From positions 1,860,001-1,924,000 of the forward strand of contig OZ243967.1 of NCBI GenBank assembly GCA_965214695.1: a DNA stretch of 64,000 bases. Reading direction: 5' to 3'. Made by a program: the position numbers and the translations under genes. This DNA is from JAPOXR01 sp965214695 (GTDB lineage Bacteria > Pseudomonadota > Alphaproteobacteria > Rhodobacterales > Rhodobacteraceae). Of this stretch, positions 18,640 through 27,556 are shown in pieces (the first letter of the stretch is position 1; each line of letters begins with the position of its first letter). A model generated the notes under the pieces. That model saw only the letters and a list, made by a program, of their open reading frames with translations. It had not been told where the DNA came from and did not search any database.

Positions 18640-19677
18640 TCAATCAACTGGCCGATCTTCATAAACCTTCACTTCGGCGGCAGTCCTGCCCATTCGCACT
18701 TCGTCAATGACCACAAACTGCGTTGGCATGGGTCCGCCATGCTTGCTGACAAAACTGCGATAAATTCCATACTTGAAGTAGTATTCCGACGGAATGAAAT
18801 TGATGAATCCGGACATTGCCGCTTTGCGCTCGCCGTTGACGTATACCTCCAGTAGATCGTTACCGTTCGCCGTGTCGAGATGTATCATGATATCGGTCCA
18901 TCGCCCTTTCATTGCGTCAATGTCGGCGAGATGGAGTATCTTGCGGTCATCCCGAACATCCGTGGCACTACCGGTGAGGATATGGTACTGCGCCGTATAG
19001 CTGTCGCCCTGCATTTCCAACTGAATCAATGGCGGAAAGGACTTGAGCCCTTCCGCTGAACCTGTCGGTCCACCCCACTGATGGATCTGACCGACGGTGG
19101 TTCTGACGCGCGGGCTGGTGCGGAAATCCGGTGGCAGCCAAACCGAGAATCCCATCCACTGGCGCGTGCCGTGTTTCCAACGCTTTCTTACCTCGATTTC
19201 GCTGCGCTCGCGGTCGTTGTCGCAATCGCTCCAGTAACTGTCCTCACCGCAGTCGCCCGGGCGAACCTCGAACCTCTGGGCGCGCCGGCCCGCACGGACC
19301 GGCGCCCTGACAATCTGATAGCCATGTGGCTTGTCGTTCAGGTTTCTCTTGCCCGGCAGACGCCCGGCCACGAGCGCTGGAACTTGCATGTGAGAGCGAA
19401 CCAATTCGAATGACTCTGCATTCAGATTTCCGTCTTGAGGTTTTCCCACCGATTTCTGCCAGCCAGCAATAGCTGCCTGTGTTCTCGGTCCGCAAATGCC
19501 GTCTGGCTTTCCTGCATTAAAACCCAAATCATTAAGTGCAGCCTGCACTTCGGCAAGCTGTAAATTGGTCATGGAAAAAGCTTCAGACTCACACCCCCGT
19601 GCAGACTGGCCTGCAAAAGCAATCAGCGAAGCAATGACGATAGCAATATGACAGTTGGCAATGGTTAGACGTTTCAT
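18640..19677 (-). CDS. secreted protein: peptidoglycan-binding-like domain plus polysaccharide lyase domain
   Basis: A 345-residue protein. Residues 1-28 form a signal peptide. Residues 40-95 resemble a PG_binding_1 domain (LAEVQAALNDLGFNAGKPDG, then GPRTQAAIAGWQ). Residues 115-340 match the heparin-lyase-like polysaccharide lyase family (PF14099 type), with the segments RRAQRFEVRPGDCGEDSYWS, DRERSEIEV and the jelly-roll strands WMGFSVWLP and YFKYGIYRS. It probably cleaves an acidic polysaccharide outside the cytoplasm, with the N-terminal domain tethering it to the envelope. It stands alone, with no transporter or sugar genes adjacent. The region around its start is more AT-rich than its neighbours. 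Confidence 0.75.
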   Translation of the reverse strand: MKRLTIANCHIAIVIASLIAFAGQSARGCESEAFSMTNLQLAEVQAALNDLGFNAGKPDGICGPRTQAAIAGWQKSVGKPQDGNLNAESFELVRSHMQVPALVAGRLPGKRNLNDKPHGYQIVRAPVRAGRRAQRFEVRPGDCGEDSYWSDCDNDRERSEIEVRKRWKHGTRQWMGFSVWLPPDFRTSPRVRTTVGQIHQWGGPTGSAEGLKSFPPLIQLEMQGDSYTAQYHILTGSATDVRDDRKILHLADIDAMKGRWTDIMIHLDTANGNDLLEVYVNGERKAAMSGFINFIPSEYYFKYGIYRSFVSKHGGPMPTQFVVIDEVRMGRTAAEVKVYEDRPVD

Positions 19678-19845
19678 TCCTGGCTCTTCCCCGCATTTTC
19701 ACCAAACGGACATGCATAGGATCTGATTTTGTGGTATTGGCGAACAAATACAATATCTTACAAAGCCACAAGAACCTGGCCCCATGCAGGCAGGCTATAC
19801 ATCACGGCAAATGGAATTTGAAAGGGAATTATAGTTACGGCAGTT

Positions 19846-21615
19846 TCAGTGCTCGCCACTGCTGTCGGCCTTCAGCATCTCGACCATCTTGTCGCGCATG
19901 ACGAATTTCTGCGGCTTGCCGGTGACCGTCATTGGCAATTCGTCAACAATCCGGACATGCCGGGGTATCTTGAAATGCGCCATCCTGCCTTCCAGCGATT
20001 CACGCACTTCATTCTCCGCAAGATCCATGTCCGGCCTGGCCACCACCCAGGCACAGACCTCTTCACCCAGCCTCTCGTCAGGAATGCCGAAGACCTGTGC
20101 ATTGCCGACCTTGGGGTGGCGGATCAGCTGTTCCTCGATTTCGCGGGGATAGATGTTTTCACCGCCACGGATGATCATGTCCTTGACGCGGCCGACAATC
20201 GAACAGAAGCCCTCCTCGTCCAGCACGGCAAGGTCGCCGGTCTGCATCCAGCCATCCACGATGCTCTCGGCAGTTTTCGCGTCGTCCGCCCAATAACCCT
20301 TCATGACCGAGTAGCCGCGAGTGCAAAGCTCTCCCCTTGTGCCGACCGGCACGATTCGACCGTCGTCACCGGTGATCTTGACTTCAAGATGCGGGTGAGC
20401 CCGGCCCACGGTTTCGCAGCGTTGTCCGACCGGATCATCAACATGGCTCTGGAAGGAAACCGGCGAGGTTTCCGTCATGCCATATGCGATCGTCACTTCA
20501 CGCATGTTCATGTCGTCGATCACCTGCCGCATCACGGCGACCGGGCAGGTGGCGCCAGCCATGATTCCGGTGCGCATGGTCGACAGGTCACGCCGGTTCT
20601 GCTGCAACTCCTCCAGCATGGCCATGAACATTGTCGGCACGCCGTAGACCGCCGTGCACCGCTCCTTCGCCATCGCGTCAAGCGTTTGCGCCGCATCAAA
20701 TCCTTCACCAGGGAATACCGCGGCGCTTCCCTTGCTCACGGCACCCAGGACACCCATGACCATTCCGAAACAATGGTAGAGCGGCACCGGAAGAGCCAGG
20801 CGGTCGGTTTCGGTCAGGTTGATGCGACCGGTCACGAACCGTGCATTGTTGACAATATTGTAGTGTGAAAGGGTAGCTCCCTTCGGTTTTCCGGTCGTCC
20901 CCGAGGTGAACTGGATGTTGATGGCGTCATCCGGGTTGAGGGTGCTGTCGATCGCCGGCAGCCGGAGTTTCCGTGCCGGGCCTCCAAGCCGGCGCAGCGC
21001 CTCGAAGGCAAAGGCCCCCGGTCCGGGATCGCGGTCCATGAAGATGACGCTGTGCAAGTGCGGAAGCCTGGCCGCCCGCAACCGTCCCGGCTCGCATGAG
21101 GCGAGTTCGGGTGCGAGTTTCCGGATCATTCCGGCATAATCGGATGTCCTGAATGACCTGGCGGCAATAAGGGCCCGGCATTGAACCTTGTTCAATGCAT
21201 ATTCGAGCTCGCCCGGACGGTATGCCGGGTTGATGTTCACCAGCACCAGGCCGACACGCGCCGTTGCAAACTGCGTCAGGACCCATTCGACCCGGTTCGG
21301 CGACCAGATGCCCACCCGGTCACCCTTGTCCAGGCCGAGTGCCAGCAGGCCGGATGCCAGGTCATCGACCGCCCGGGCAAGATCGTAATAGCTCATCCTG
21401 ACACCCTGCTCGTGGAACACGACGGCATCGCGGGAGCCGAATTCCAAGACGGCTTCACCCAGCAATTGCGGAATGGTGACATAGGCCAGCGGCGGATGGG
21501 TCGGCCCCCGGACATAGGACTGCCCACCCGGCGGGGTTGTTGCTTCCGTCGGCGGCGCCGTCATGCGGTCCAGGCTGGACAACCGATCGGCAAGGCTTTC
21601 ATTCAGGATTGACAT
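19846..21615 (-). CDS. AMP-binding acyl-CoA synthetase
   Basis: A 589-residue adenylate-forming enzyme that activates a carboxylic acid with ATP and CoA. The P-loop-like motif is FTSGTTGKPKGATLSH, the A5 region is IAYGMTETSP, and the C-terminal lid carries GWMQTGDLAVLDEEGF, GRVKDMIIRGGENIYPREIE and the catalytic lysine in VTGKPQKF. The overall form is that of medium-chain or short-chain fatty acyl-CoA synthetases annotated as FadD-like. It follows an amidase remnant and an aminotransferase on the same strand, which gives no firm hint about the acid used. Confidence 0.88.
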   Translation of the reverse strand: MSILNESLADRLSSLDRMTAPPTEATTPPGGQSYVRGPTHPPLAYVTIPQLLGEAVLEFGSRDAVVFHEQGVRMSYYDLARAVDDLASGLLALGLDKGDRVGIWSPNRVEWVLTQFATARVGLVLVNINPAYRPGELEYALNKVQCRALIAARSFRTSDYAGMIRKLAPELASCEPGRLRAARLPHLHSVIFMDRDPGPGAFAFEALRRLGGPARKLRLPAIDSTLNPDDAINIQFTSGTTGKPKGATLSHYNIVNNARFVTGRINLTETDRLALPVPLYHCFGMVMGVLGAVSKGSAAVFPGEGFDAAQTLDAMAKERCTAVYGVPTMFMAMLEELQQNRRDLSTMRTGIMAGATCPVAVMRQVIDDMNMREVTIAYGMTETSPVSFQSHVDDPVGQRCETVGRAHPHLEVKITGDDGRIVPVGTRGELCTRGYSVMKGYWADDAKTAESIVDGWMQTGDLAVLDEEGFCSIVGRVKDMIIRGGENIYPREIEEQLIRHPKVGNAQVFGIPDERLGEEVCAWVVARPDMDLAENEVRESLEGRMAHFKIPRHVRIVDELPMTVTGKPQKFVMRDKMVEMLKADSSGEH

Positions 21616-21627
21616 GGCGGCAGTCCG

Positions 21628-22030
21628 TCACATCACTCGCCAGTCGCCGCATTGCTCGAAGGCATGTGCGGCCTGGTAGATTTTCAGCTCACCATATCTG
21701 GCGCCAACCAGCATCATGCCGATGGGCAGCCCCTCGCTGAGGCCGCATGGCACATTCATGGCCGGCAATCCGCAATTGAACGGCGCAGTATTTCCGATCA
21801 TCTCGAAGGCCCGCCGGATGTAGAGGCCGGTGGGACAGTCGGCTGGCGGAATGGGTTGCGGTTTCATCGGCACGGTCGGCATCAGCAACAAATCGTGCTG
21901 CTTCAGGACCTCCGAATAGCCCAGGCCCACCTTTCGCATCAGGTTTTGTGCCTTGCCGTAGAAACGGCCGCGGTACTGTTCCTGGAAGAATTCACCGAGG
22001 AACATGCAGACCTTCAGCGAAGGGCTGAGC
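21628..22030 (-). pseudogene. amidase gene remnant (C-terminal fragment only)
   Basis: The decoded residues include LLLMPTVPMKPQPIPPADC, NTAPFNCGLPAMNVPCGLSEG and LPIGMMLVGARYGELKIYQA, which are the C-terminal part of amidase-signature enzymes. Only about 130 of the usual 450-500 residues remain, and the Ser-cisSer-Lys catalytic core is missing. The frame continues upstream to 22134, but that part is unrelated and overlaps the aminotransferase gene. It is best read as a gene truncated by deletion. Confidence 0.7.
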
Positions 22031-22094
22031 TCATCGGCCCTGTTGCGCCATACAGCCCGGGCCTCGCCGCTGCTCCGACGGTGCTCCGGTTGGG

Positions 22095-23303
22095 TTATGT
22101 CGCTGTCGTCACCGCCCCGATGATCCTCGAACATGCCTCGACGAGGATTTCGTCGGAGGTGGCAAAACTCAGCCGGAAATGCCCGGGGGCCCCGAATTCG
22201 CTCCCCGGCACCACCGAAACCCCGGCCCCCTCCAGGAGCCAGGTGCAGATATCGTGATCATCGGTCATTGGTGTGCCATCGGCGGTGCACATTCCGACGA
22301 GAGCACTGCAGTCGACGAAACAGTAGAATGCCCCGTCGGGCGGAACCAGTGTCAGCCGGTTCGAACTGCCAAGACCCTCGACCACCAGGGCGCGCCGCCG
22401 TTCATAGGCGGTCCGGCAGCGGTCGACGAATAGCCGTGCCTCTTTCTGCCCGGTCAGCGCTGCCAGCGCCGCCGCCTGGCTGATTGACGAGGGGTTGGTC
22501 GTGGATTGGCTCTGGATTCTTGCCATGGCGCCGATCAGGGGCTGCGGGCCGGTGGCGTAGCCGATGCGCCATCCGGTCATGGCCATCGATTTGGAGACGC
22601 CGTTCACGGTCAAGGTCCGGCTTGCCAGTTCCGGCGCCACCTCCAGCATGGTGGCAAATTCGATATCGCCGAACAGGATCGTCTCGTAGATGTCGTCGGA
22701 GATGACCAAGAGCTGCGGATGCCGGCGCAGGACAGAGGCAAGTTCCCGAAGTTCGCCGGCCGAGTAGACGGCACCGGTCGGATTGCAGGGAGAGTTGAGG
22801 ATCAGCAATCGGCTACGCTCGCCGATTGCCGCCTCCAGCATGGCCGCGGTCAGCTTGTAGCCCTCGGCGGACGTGCAGCTGACAATGTGCGGAATGCCAT
22901 CGGCCAGCCGCACCATGTCCGGGTAGCTGACCCAATATGGCGCAGGGATGATGACCTCGTCGCCCTGGCTGACCGTCGCCAGGATGGCGTTGAAGATGAG
23001 CTGCTTGGCCCCGGTGCCGACGATGACCTGATCGGCATCGCAATCGATCGAATTCTCGGTCCGGAACTTCCCGGCCACGGCTTCCCGCAACTCCCTGGTC
23101 CCGGCCACGTCGGTATAGCGGGTCTGCCCGTCATCGATCGCCCGGCGCGCCGCCTCCCGGACAAAATCCGGGGTGTCGAAATCCGGCTCGCCGGTGCCGA
23201 GCTTCAGGATGCTGTGACCTGCCGCCTCCATCTCGCGGGCAATCCGCGCCATCCGCGCCGTTCCCGACTCCCGGACACCTGCCATCCTGTCGCTTAACTT
23301 CAT
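22095..23303 (-). CDS. PLP-dependent aminotransferase, class I
   Basis: A 402-residue fold-type I aminotransferase of the aspartate/aromatic group, about the normal length. Signature parts are LGTGEPDFDTPDFV near the N-terminus, NSPCNPTGAVYSAGEL in the middle, the Schiff-base lysine in VNGVSKSMAMTGWRIGY, and the carboxylate-binding arginine near the end (GHFRLSFA). It transfers an amino group between an amino acid and 2-oxoglutarate or a similar acceptor. Specificity cannot be told. ATG 23303 follows GGAGAG and overlaps the stop of the upstream methyltransferase gene as ATGA, so the two were translated together. Confidence 0.9.
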   Translation of the reverse strand: MKLSDRMAGVRESGTARMARIAREMEAAGHSILKLGTGEPDFDTPDFVREAARRAIDDGQTRYTDVAGTRELREAVAGKFRTENSIDCDADQVIVGTGAKQLIFNAILATVSQGDEVIIPAPYWVSYPDMVRLADGIPHIVSCTSAEGYKLTAAMLEAAIGERSRLLILNSPCNPTGAVYSAGELRELASVLRRHPQLLVISDDIYETILFGDIEFATMLEVAPELASRTLTVNGVSKSMAMTGWRIGYATGPQPLIGAMARIQSQSTTNPSSISQAAALAALTGQKEARLFVDRCRTAYERRRALVVEGLGSSNRLTLVPPDGAFYCFVDCSALVGMCTADGTPMTDDHDICTWLLEGAGVSVVPGSEFGAPGHFRLSFATSDEILVEACSRIIGAVTTAT

Positions 23304-24222
23304 TCTGCTCTCCGTTGCTGTGTTGACCGACCGCAATTTTCGCCTGCATCCACCCGGCCTGGCCGGATCTTCAACATGAGGTAGCAATTGAAGCGGCAGA
23401 ATGCTTCGGGGGTCCTGGTCTTGTCGAAGAGTCGCCGCTCCAGCCGGGTCCGGCGTCGCTCCCCGAGCATCCTCCGGAACAGCTTCAAGACAATCCATCG
23501 CAGCCGCGGGTAGGCGATGCTGAAATCACGGTCGATCCGGCGAGCGCCCCTGCCAATCATGTTGAAGAATTGTTGCTCGAGCTCCACGGATGGCGCCACC
23601 AGCGCGGTGATGTCATCCTCGATGATGACATCCATCGACATGTCGGCGAGAGCCTTCCGGAACCGGTCGAGGCCGTGGCCGCCGCCAACCATGCCGAGGG
23701 CGGAAAACTCCTCGCCGAAGGCCGGTGTCCGGAAACAGTCCGAGATCAGGATCACGCCGTCATCGGCAAGATTGGCGGCGGCATTGGTCAGCGCGGCTTC
23801 GATCCCGATATACTGGAAACTCTCCGAGAACAGGCAGACATCGAAATTCCGGCTCCATTGAACTTCTCGAACGGAACGACATGGACCTTCACCCCGTCGC
23901 CGGCATTGACCCGGCATCGTTCGGCCAGGACCGGGCTTGGAACGACGATCTCGACATCGTGGCCCAGCCCCTGCAATTCGGCGGCCGTCTCGCCAGCACC
24001 GCCGCCAATGTCGAGAATGCGCAGCCTGCCCGGGGGAAGCATGGAAAGGAGCCGGTCCGAGTATGCCTTCTGCGCCGCCAGGAGATTGCTGGCGCACACA
24101 TCGAGGCCCTCCTCCCAAATTCCGTAATGCAAATTCTCCCGTCCGGTCAGAAACCGGACAAGGTCCGTCCCCAGGTCGAGGCCCAGGGCGCGGGTGTCGA
24201 TCTTCCGGCCAGCCGGCTTCAT
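23300..24222 (-). pseudogene. SAM-dependent methyltransferase gene with a frameshift
   Basis: The start at 24222 opens a frame encoding the Rossmann SAM-binding part (ILDIGGGAGETAAELQGLG, then a second strand and VHVVPFEKF). Near 23855 the homologous sequence moves to another frame (SRNFDVCLFSESFQYI, then LADDGVILISDCF), which runs to the stop at 23300. Adding one base near 23850-23860 would join both parts into a ~308-residue class I methyltransferase. A one-base deletion, real or from sequencing, is therefore likely. It is coupled by ATGA overlap to the aminotransferase, so the pair may have acted on one small molecule. Confidence 0.75.
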
Positions 24223-24277
24223 CCGTCGTCACCCTTCGGGCCGACATCCGGCCAACTTCCTGCTTCCCGACACCGCA

Positions 24278-24766
24278 TCAGGGCCGAAGATACCCCCGGA
24301 ACCCGGCAACGACCCGAAGATAGGTCTCCCGCTTGAACGGAACCACCGACTCCATCAGCTGTTCGGTGGTGACCCAGCGCCAGGCAGAGAATTCCGGATG
24401 CCCGGTCTCGATATTGACCTGGCTGTCCTCGCCATTGAAGCGAAACAGGAACCAGCGCTGCGTCTGGCCCCGGTAGCGTCCGCCCCAGATTTTCGGAACC
24501 ATTTCCGCCGGCAGATCATAATTGATCCATTCCGCAAGCCCGGCCTCCACGGTCACCAGGCCCGGGATCACCCCCGTCTCCTCTTCCAGCTCCCGCAAGG
24601 CCGCCTCTTCCGGCGCCTCACCCTCGTCGATTCCACCCTGCGGCATCTGCCAGGCGTCGAGATTGCTGTCGATTCGCTGGCCGGCAAACACCAGGCCGGC
24701 CCGATTGGCCAGCATGACCCCGACCCCCCGCCGATAGGGGAGTTCCTCCAGCGCGTGTTCGGTCAT
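24278..24766 (-). CDS. rppH: RNA pyrophosphohydrolase, RppH
   Basis: A 162-residue Nudix hydrolase that removes pyrophosphate from the 5' end of transcripts, starting their decay. The complete Nudix box GGIDEGEAPEEAALRELEEE with following TG is present (about 44-66), preceded by LDAWQMPQ, which is characteristic of RppH and diadenosine-polyphosphate hydrolases. WFLFRFNGED and HPEFSAWRWV complete the family pattern. It lies 42 bases after ctpA on the same strand, a pairing common in Alphaproteobacteria. Confidence 0.92.
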   Translation of the reverse strand: MTEHALEELPYRRGVGVMLANRAGLVFAGQRIDSNLDAWQMPQGGIDEGEAPEEAALRELEEETGVIPGLVTVEAGLAEWINYDLPAEMVPKIWGGRYRGQTQRWFLFRFNGEDSQVNIETGHPEFSAWRWVTTEQLMESVVPFKRETYLRVVAGFRGYLRP

Positions 24767-24808
24767 CCCGGTCTGGCTTGCCCTGTCATCGTCGGCCGGA
24801 TGCAGGAC

Positions 24809-26119
24809 TCAGTCCAGCAGTTCCAGCGCGCTCAGCCCGGACAATATGTCCACCGCATAGGCCAGCTGCGGATCGGTTTCCCGGAGTTCGCCAATCACGA
24901 CCATGTTCTCCCTGGCTTCCTCCAGATCCTCGTCCGGCGCCATCGGGCTGTCATTCTCCAGCGAATTGTGGAGATCCGACTCCGTGCGGAACGTCACCTC
25001 CTCGCCTTCAAGGCGGAAGATGTGCGGCACGGTGATATCCGGCAAGATCCCCTGCCCCTGGATCGACCGGCCCGACGGCGTGAAATAGAGGCCAGTCGTC
25101 ATGCGGATGCCTCCTCGCCCGTCACCCAACTCGACCAGGGATTGAACCGAACCCTTGCCAAAGCTCTTGGTGCCGACAACAACCGCCCTGGAATGATCCT
25201 GCAGGGCGCCGGCAACGATTTCCGAGGCCGAAGCCGAGCCACCATTGATCAGCACGACCATCGGCTTGCCCTCGGCAAGATCACCGGCCTCGGCGTGGTA
25301 TCTTTCGATGTTGACACCGTCCCGCCCCCTGACCGAAACGATCTCGCCGCTGTCGAGAAATGCATCCGACACCTCGATCGCCCCCGTCAGCGCGCCTCCC
25401 GGATTGTTGCGCAGGTCAAGAATGATTCCATTGACATCCTCGACGCCGACTCCGCCATCCTCCCCGGACATCTTCTCCAGGCTACTGACGATATCCTCGT
25501 GAGCATTGGAGGTGAAGGTCTTGACCCTGACAATCATCGAATTGCCGACCGTCTTCACCTCGGCGGCAGAAATCTGGATGATTGCCCTGACAATGGTCAG
25601 CGTCAGCGGCTTGGCCTCCCCTTCCCGCTCCACGGTAATGACAACCTCGGCCCCGGGTGGCCCACGCAGCCTGTCGACCGCCTCGTCGATCGTCATTCCC
25701 AGCACGGTATCGCCTTCGATCTCGGTGATGATGTCGCCGGCCCGCATTCCCGCCTCGGCGGCCGGGGTGCCGTCGATCGGCGAAATGACCAGCAACCAGC
25801 CATTCTCCATGGTCACCTCGATGCCAAGGCCGCCGAATTCCCCAGCGGTCTGCACCATCATTTCCTCGAGCCGCCTGTCATCCAGGTAGGATGAATGCGG
25901 GTCGAGCGACGACAGCATGCCGCGTACCGCACCCTTGGTCAGGTCGGTGATGTCCACCTCCTCGACATAGTTGCGCCGGATGGTCTCGAACACGTCGCTG
26001 AACAAATCCATGTTCTCGTAGATCGACAGGCCGGACTTGTCCTCCTGTCCACTGACCTGCCCGGCACCTGTCAGCCCGACGATTGTGCCAGTCAGGATGG
26101 CGACCGCTGTTTTTCGCAT
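24809..26119 (-). CDS. ctpA: C-terminal processing peptidase CtpA (family S41)
   Basis: A 436-residue periplasmic serine protease. A signal peptide (about residues 1-24) is followed by an S41 N-terminal helix part, a PDZ domain (about 85-165, with GGLGIEVTMENG and GMRAGDIITEIEG) and the catalytic domain with the serine in GGSASASEIVAGAL and the lysine in VVGTKSFGKGSVQ. It trims or degrades envelope proteins. In related bacteria it usually follows a peptidase M23 (EnvC-like) gene after gpmI. Here that gene is absent and unrelated sequence precedes it. Confidence 0.92.
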   Translation of the reverse strand: MRKTAVAILTGTIVGLTGAGQVSGQEDKSGLSIYENMDLFSDVFETIRRNYVEEVDITDLTKGAVRGMLSSLDPHSSYLDDRRLEEMMVQTAGEFGGLGIEVTMENGWLLVISPIDGTPAAEAGMRAGDIITEIEGDTVLGMTIDEAVDRLRGPPGAEVVITVEREGEAKPLTLTIVRAIIQISAAEVKTVGNSMIVRVKTFTSNAHEDIVSSLEKMSGEDGGVGVEDVNGIILDLRNNPGGALTGAIEVSDAFLDSGEIVSVRGRDGVNIERYHAEAGDLAEGKPMVVLINGGSASASEIVAGALQDHSRAVVVGTKSFGKGSVQSLVELGDGRGGIRMTTGLYFTPSGRSIQGQGILPDITVPHIFRLEGEEVTFRTESDLHNSLENDSPMAPDEDLEEARENMVVIGELRETDPQLAYAVDILSGLSALELLD

Positions 26120-26781
26120 GATTTCAGATTTCCGTCAGACCCTGCCCGCAGTCCCGATGCAGAACTGCTGGCTGCTGCTCAATTGTATCCTGTTCATTAC
26201 CCGAATTGAGCGGGAAAGTGCAAACCCTGATGGGGCCCCGGAGTTCCGCCTCAAGGTAAGTTGTGCAGGGAGCACGTGGAAAACCACCGAACGCGACCCG
26301 GCAACCGCCGGTCAGGAACGGAACACCGGAAGTCACTGCCCACACCCCGGTCGGAACGTTGTCAGGCCGGGGCTCAGTCGATCGGCAAAATGACGGGCAT
26401 CCGGCATGTCTCTATGGTCACCTCAAACCTGAATTCGCCGACGTCCAGATGGTCTGCACCATCATTCGGGGCATGCAGGCCAGCTCCGGCGTGGTCGAAA
26501 GCCGGGATCGGCGCGTGTCGGCAAGCACCCCGAGCAACCGGAAAATCACTGGACCAGGGCCGACGCCAATGACCTCATGGCCATCAAGGCATGCCTGCAC
26601 GCAACCGGTTGGCTGACGATCCGGATCGGAGCGCCATCCGGGCCGTGGCCGCGCAGGCAACAGGGCTGGGCTGCGCCCTGCAACCAGGGACAAGCTTCAA
26701 TCAAGACTCAATGTGACATATCATGCATCCTTCCGCCCTGGGAAACTGTACTGCATGAAACAACGAGTCTCCGTTACGCAA
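26120..26781. other. 662-bp region between ctpA and the SDR gene, holding a ctpA scrap
   Basis: No intact gene is supported. It contains an 89-base decayed copy of a ctpA segment (26377-26465) and is otherwise unrecognised. It marks the left edge of the accessory segment that separates ctpA from gpmI. Confidence 0.5.
26377..26465 (-). pseudogene. decayed partial copy of ctpA
   Basis: The bases align with 25772-25861 inside ctpA, sharing GTCGATCGGC(G/A)AAATGAC, ATGGTCACCTC and GGTCTGCACCATCATT. On the minus strand one frame still reads MMVQT as in ctpA. Differences are scattered and the copy is only about 90 bases long, so it is a remnant of a duplication or of a former ctpA-like gene, not functional. 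Confidence 0.65.
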
Positions 26782-27510
26782 ATGCCCCGTACAGCCAAAT
26801 TCGATTTCAACGGTCACGACGTGCTGATCATAGGCGCCAGCAGGGGTGGAATCGGTTCGGCGATCGCCCGGCACTTCGCGGAGGCAGGTGCAAACGTTTC
26901 CATAACCGGGGTCGAATCCGAACCGATTTCCGAACTTCGGGGCAAATTCAACTACACAATGCTCGACGTGACCGACCCGGATGCCGTCGACAGGCTGGCG
27001 GCGATGACGGACCGGCTTGACACTCTTGTCAATTGCGCCGCGGTAACGTCGCGGGGCGAAGAGATGGATCCGGGATATTTCGCCCGCGTTCTCGACATCA
27101 ACCTCCAGGGAACCTTCCGCGCGGCGATGGCGTTCCGCCGTCACCTCGTGGACTCACGCGGCTCGATGATCAACCTGGCCTCGATGTATGCCTTCTTCGG
27201 CAGCCCGCAAAATCCTGCCTATGGTGCCAGCAAGGCGGGCGTCGCCCAATTGACGAAGTCGCTGGCCATTGCCTGGTCGAATGAGGGTGTGCGCGTCAAC
27301 GCAATTGCCCCGGGCTTCATCATCACCGAGCAATCCGCCAGGGGCCGTCGCGACCCGGCACATGTGCTGGCCGTCGAATCCCGAACGCCGATGGGTCGAT
27401 GGGGGGTGCCGGACGACATTGCCGGCACCGTGCTTTTCCTGGCATCCTCCTCTGCCGCCTTCATCACCGGAGCATGCATTCCGATTGACGGCGGATACTC
27501 CGTGGTCTAA
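26782..27510 (+). CDS. short-chain dehydrogenase/reductase
   Basis: A 242-residue classical SDR. The nucleotide-binding loop reads IIGASRGGIGSAIA, the NCAA motif follows strand 4, the catalytic serine is in INLASMY, and the YxxxK pair is YGASKAG. The C-terminus FITGACIPIDGGYS is typical. It probably oxidises or reduces a sugar or polyol with NAD(P). It is the first gene of a long plus-strand operon with three Gfo/Idh/MocA dehydrogenases, a TIM-barrel isomerase and an ABC importer, which supports a role in carbohydrate breakdown. The start is uncertain: ATG 26755 and GTG 26713 are in frame, but 26782 gives the usual short lead to the glycine motif. Confidence 0.85.
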   Translation: MPRTAKFDFNGHDVLIIGASRGGIGSAIARHFAEAGANVSITGVESEPISELRGKFNYTMLDVTDPDAVDRLAAMTDRLDTLVNCAAVTSRGEEMDPGYFARVLDINLQGTFRAAMAFRRHLVDSRGSMINLASMYAFFGSPQNPAYGASKAGVAQLTKSLAIAWSNEGVRVNAIAPGFIITEQSARGRRDPAHVLAVESRTPMGRWGVPDDIAGTVLFLASSSAAFITGACIPIDGGYSVV

Positions 27511-27556
27511 TGATTTCCGCCCAATTTCTGGAGGCATCAGTTTTGCCGAGAACTCA

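Noticed and set aside
18274..18855. A 193-codon plus-strand frame after the fnr-type gene
   Set aside because: It runs into the polysaccharide lyase gene on the opposite strand, lacks a ribosome site and shows no domain.
23300..24247. A continuous 315-residue reading of the methyltransferase
   Set aside because: Its first ~130 residues are an out-of-frame shadow. The true N-terminal half with the SAM motif is in another frame, so the gene is frameshifted.
24194..25894. A 566-codon plus-strand open frame over rppH and ctpA
   Set aside because: It is a high-GC shadow opposite two clearly conserved genes and contains no recognisable domain.
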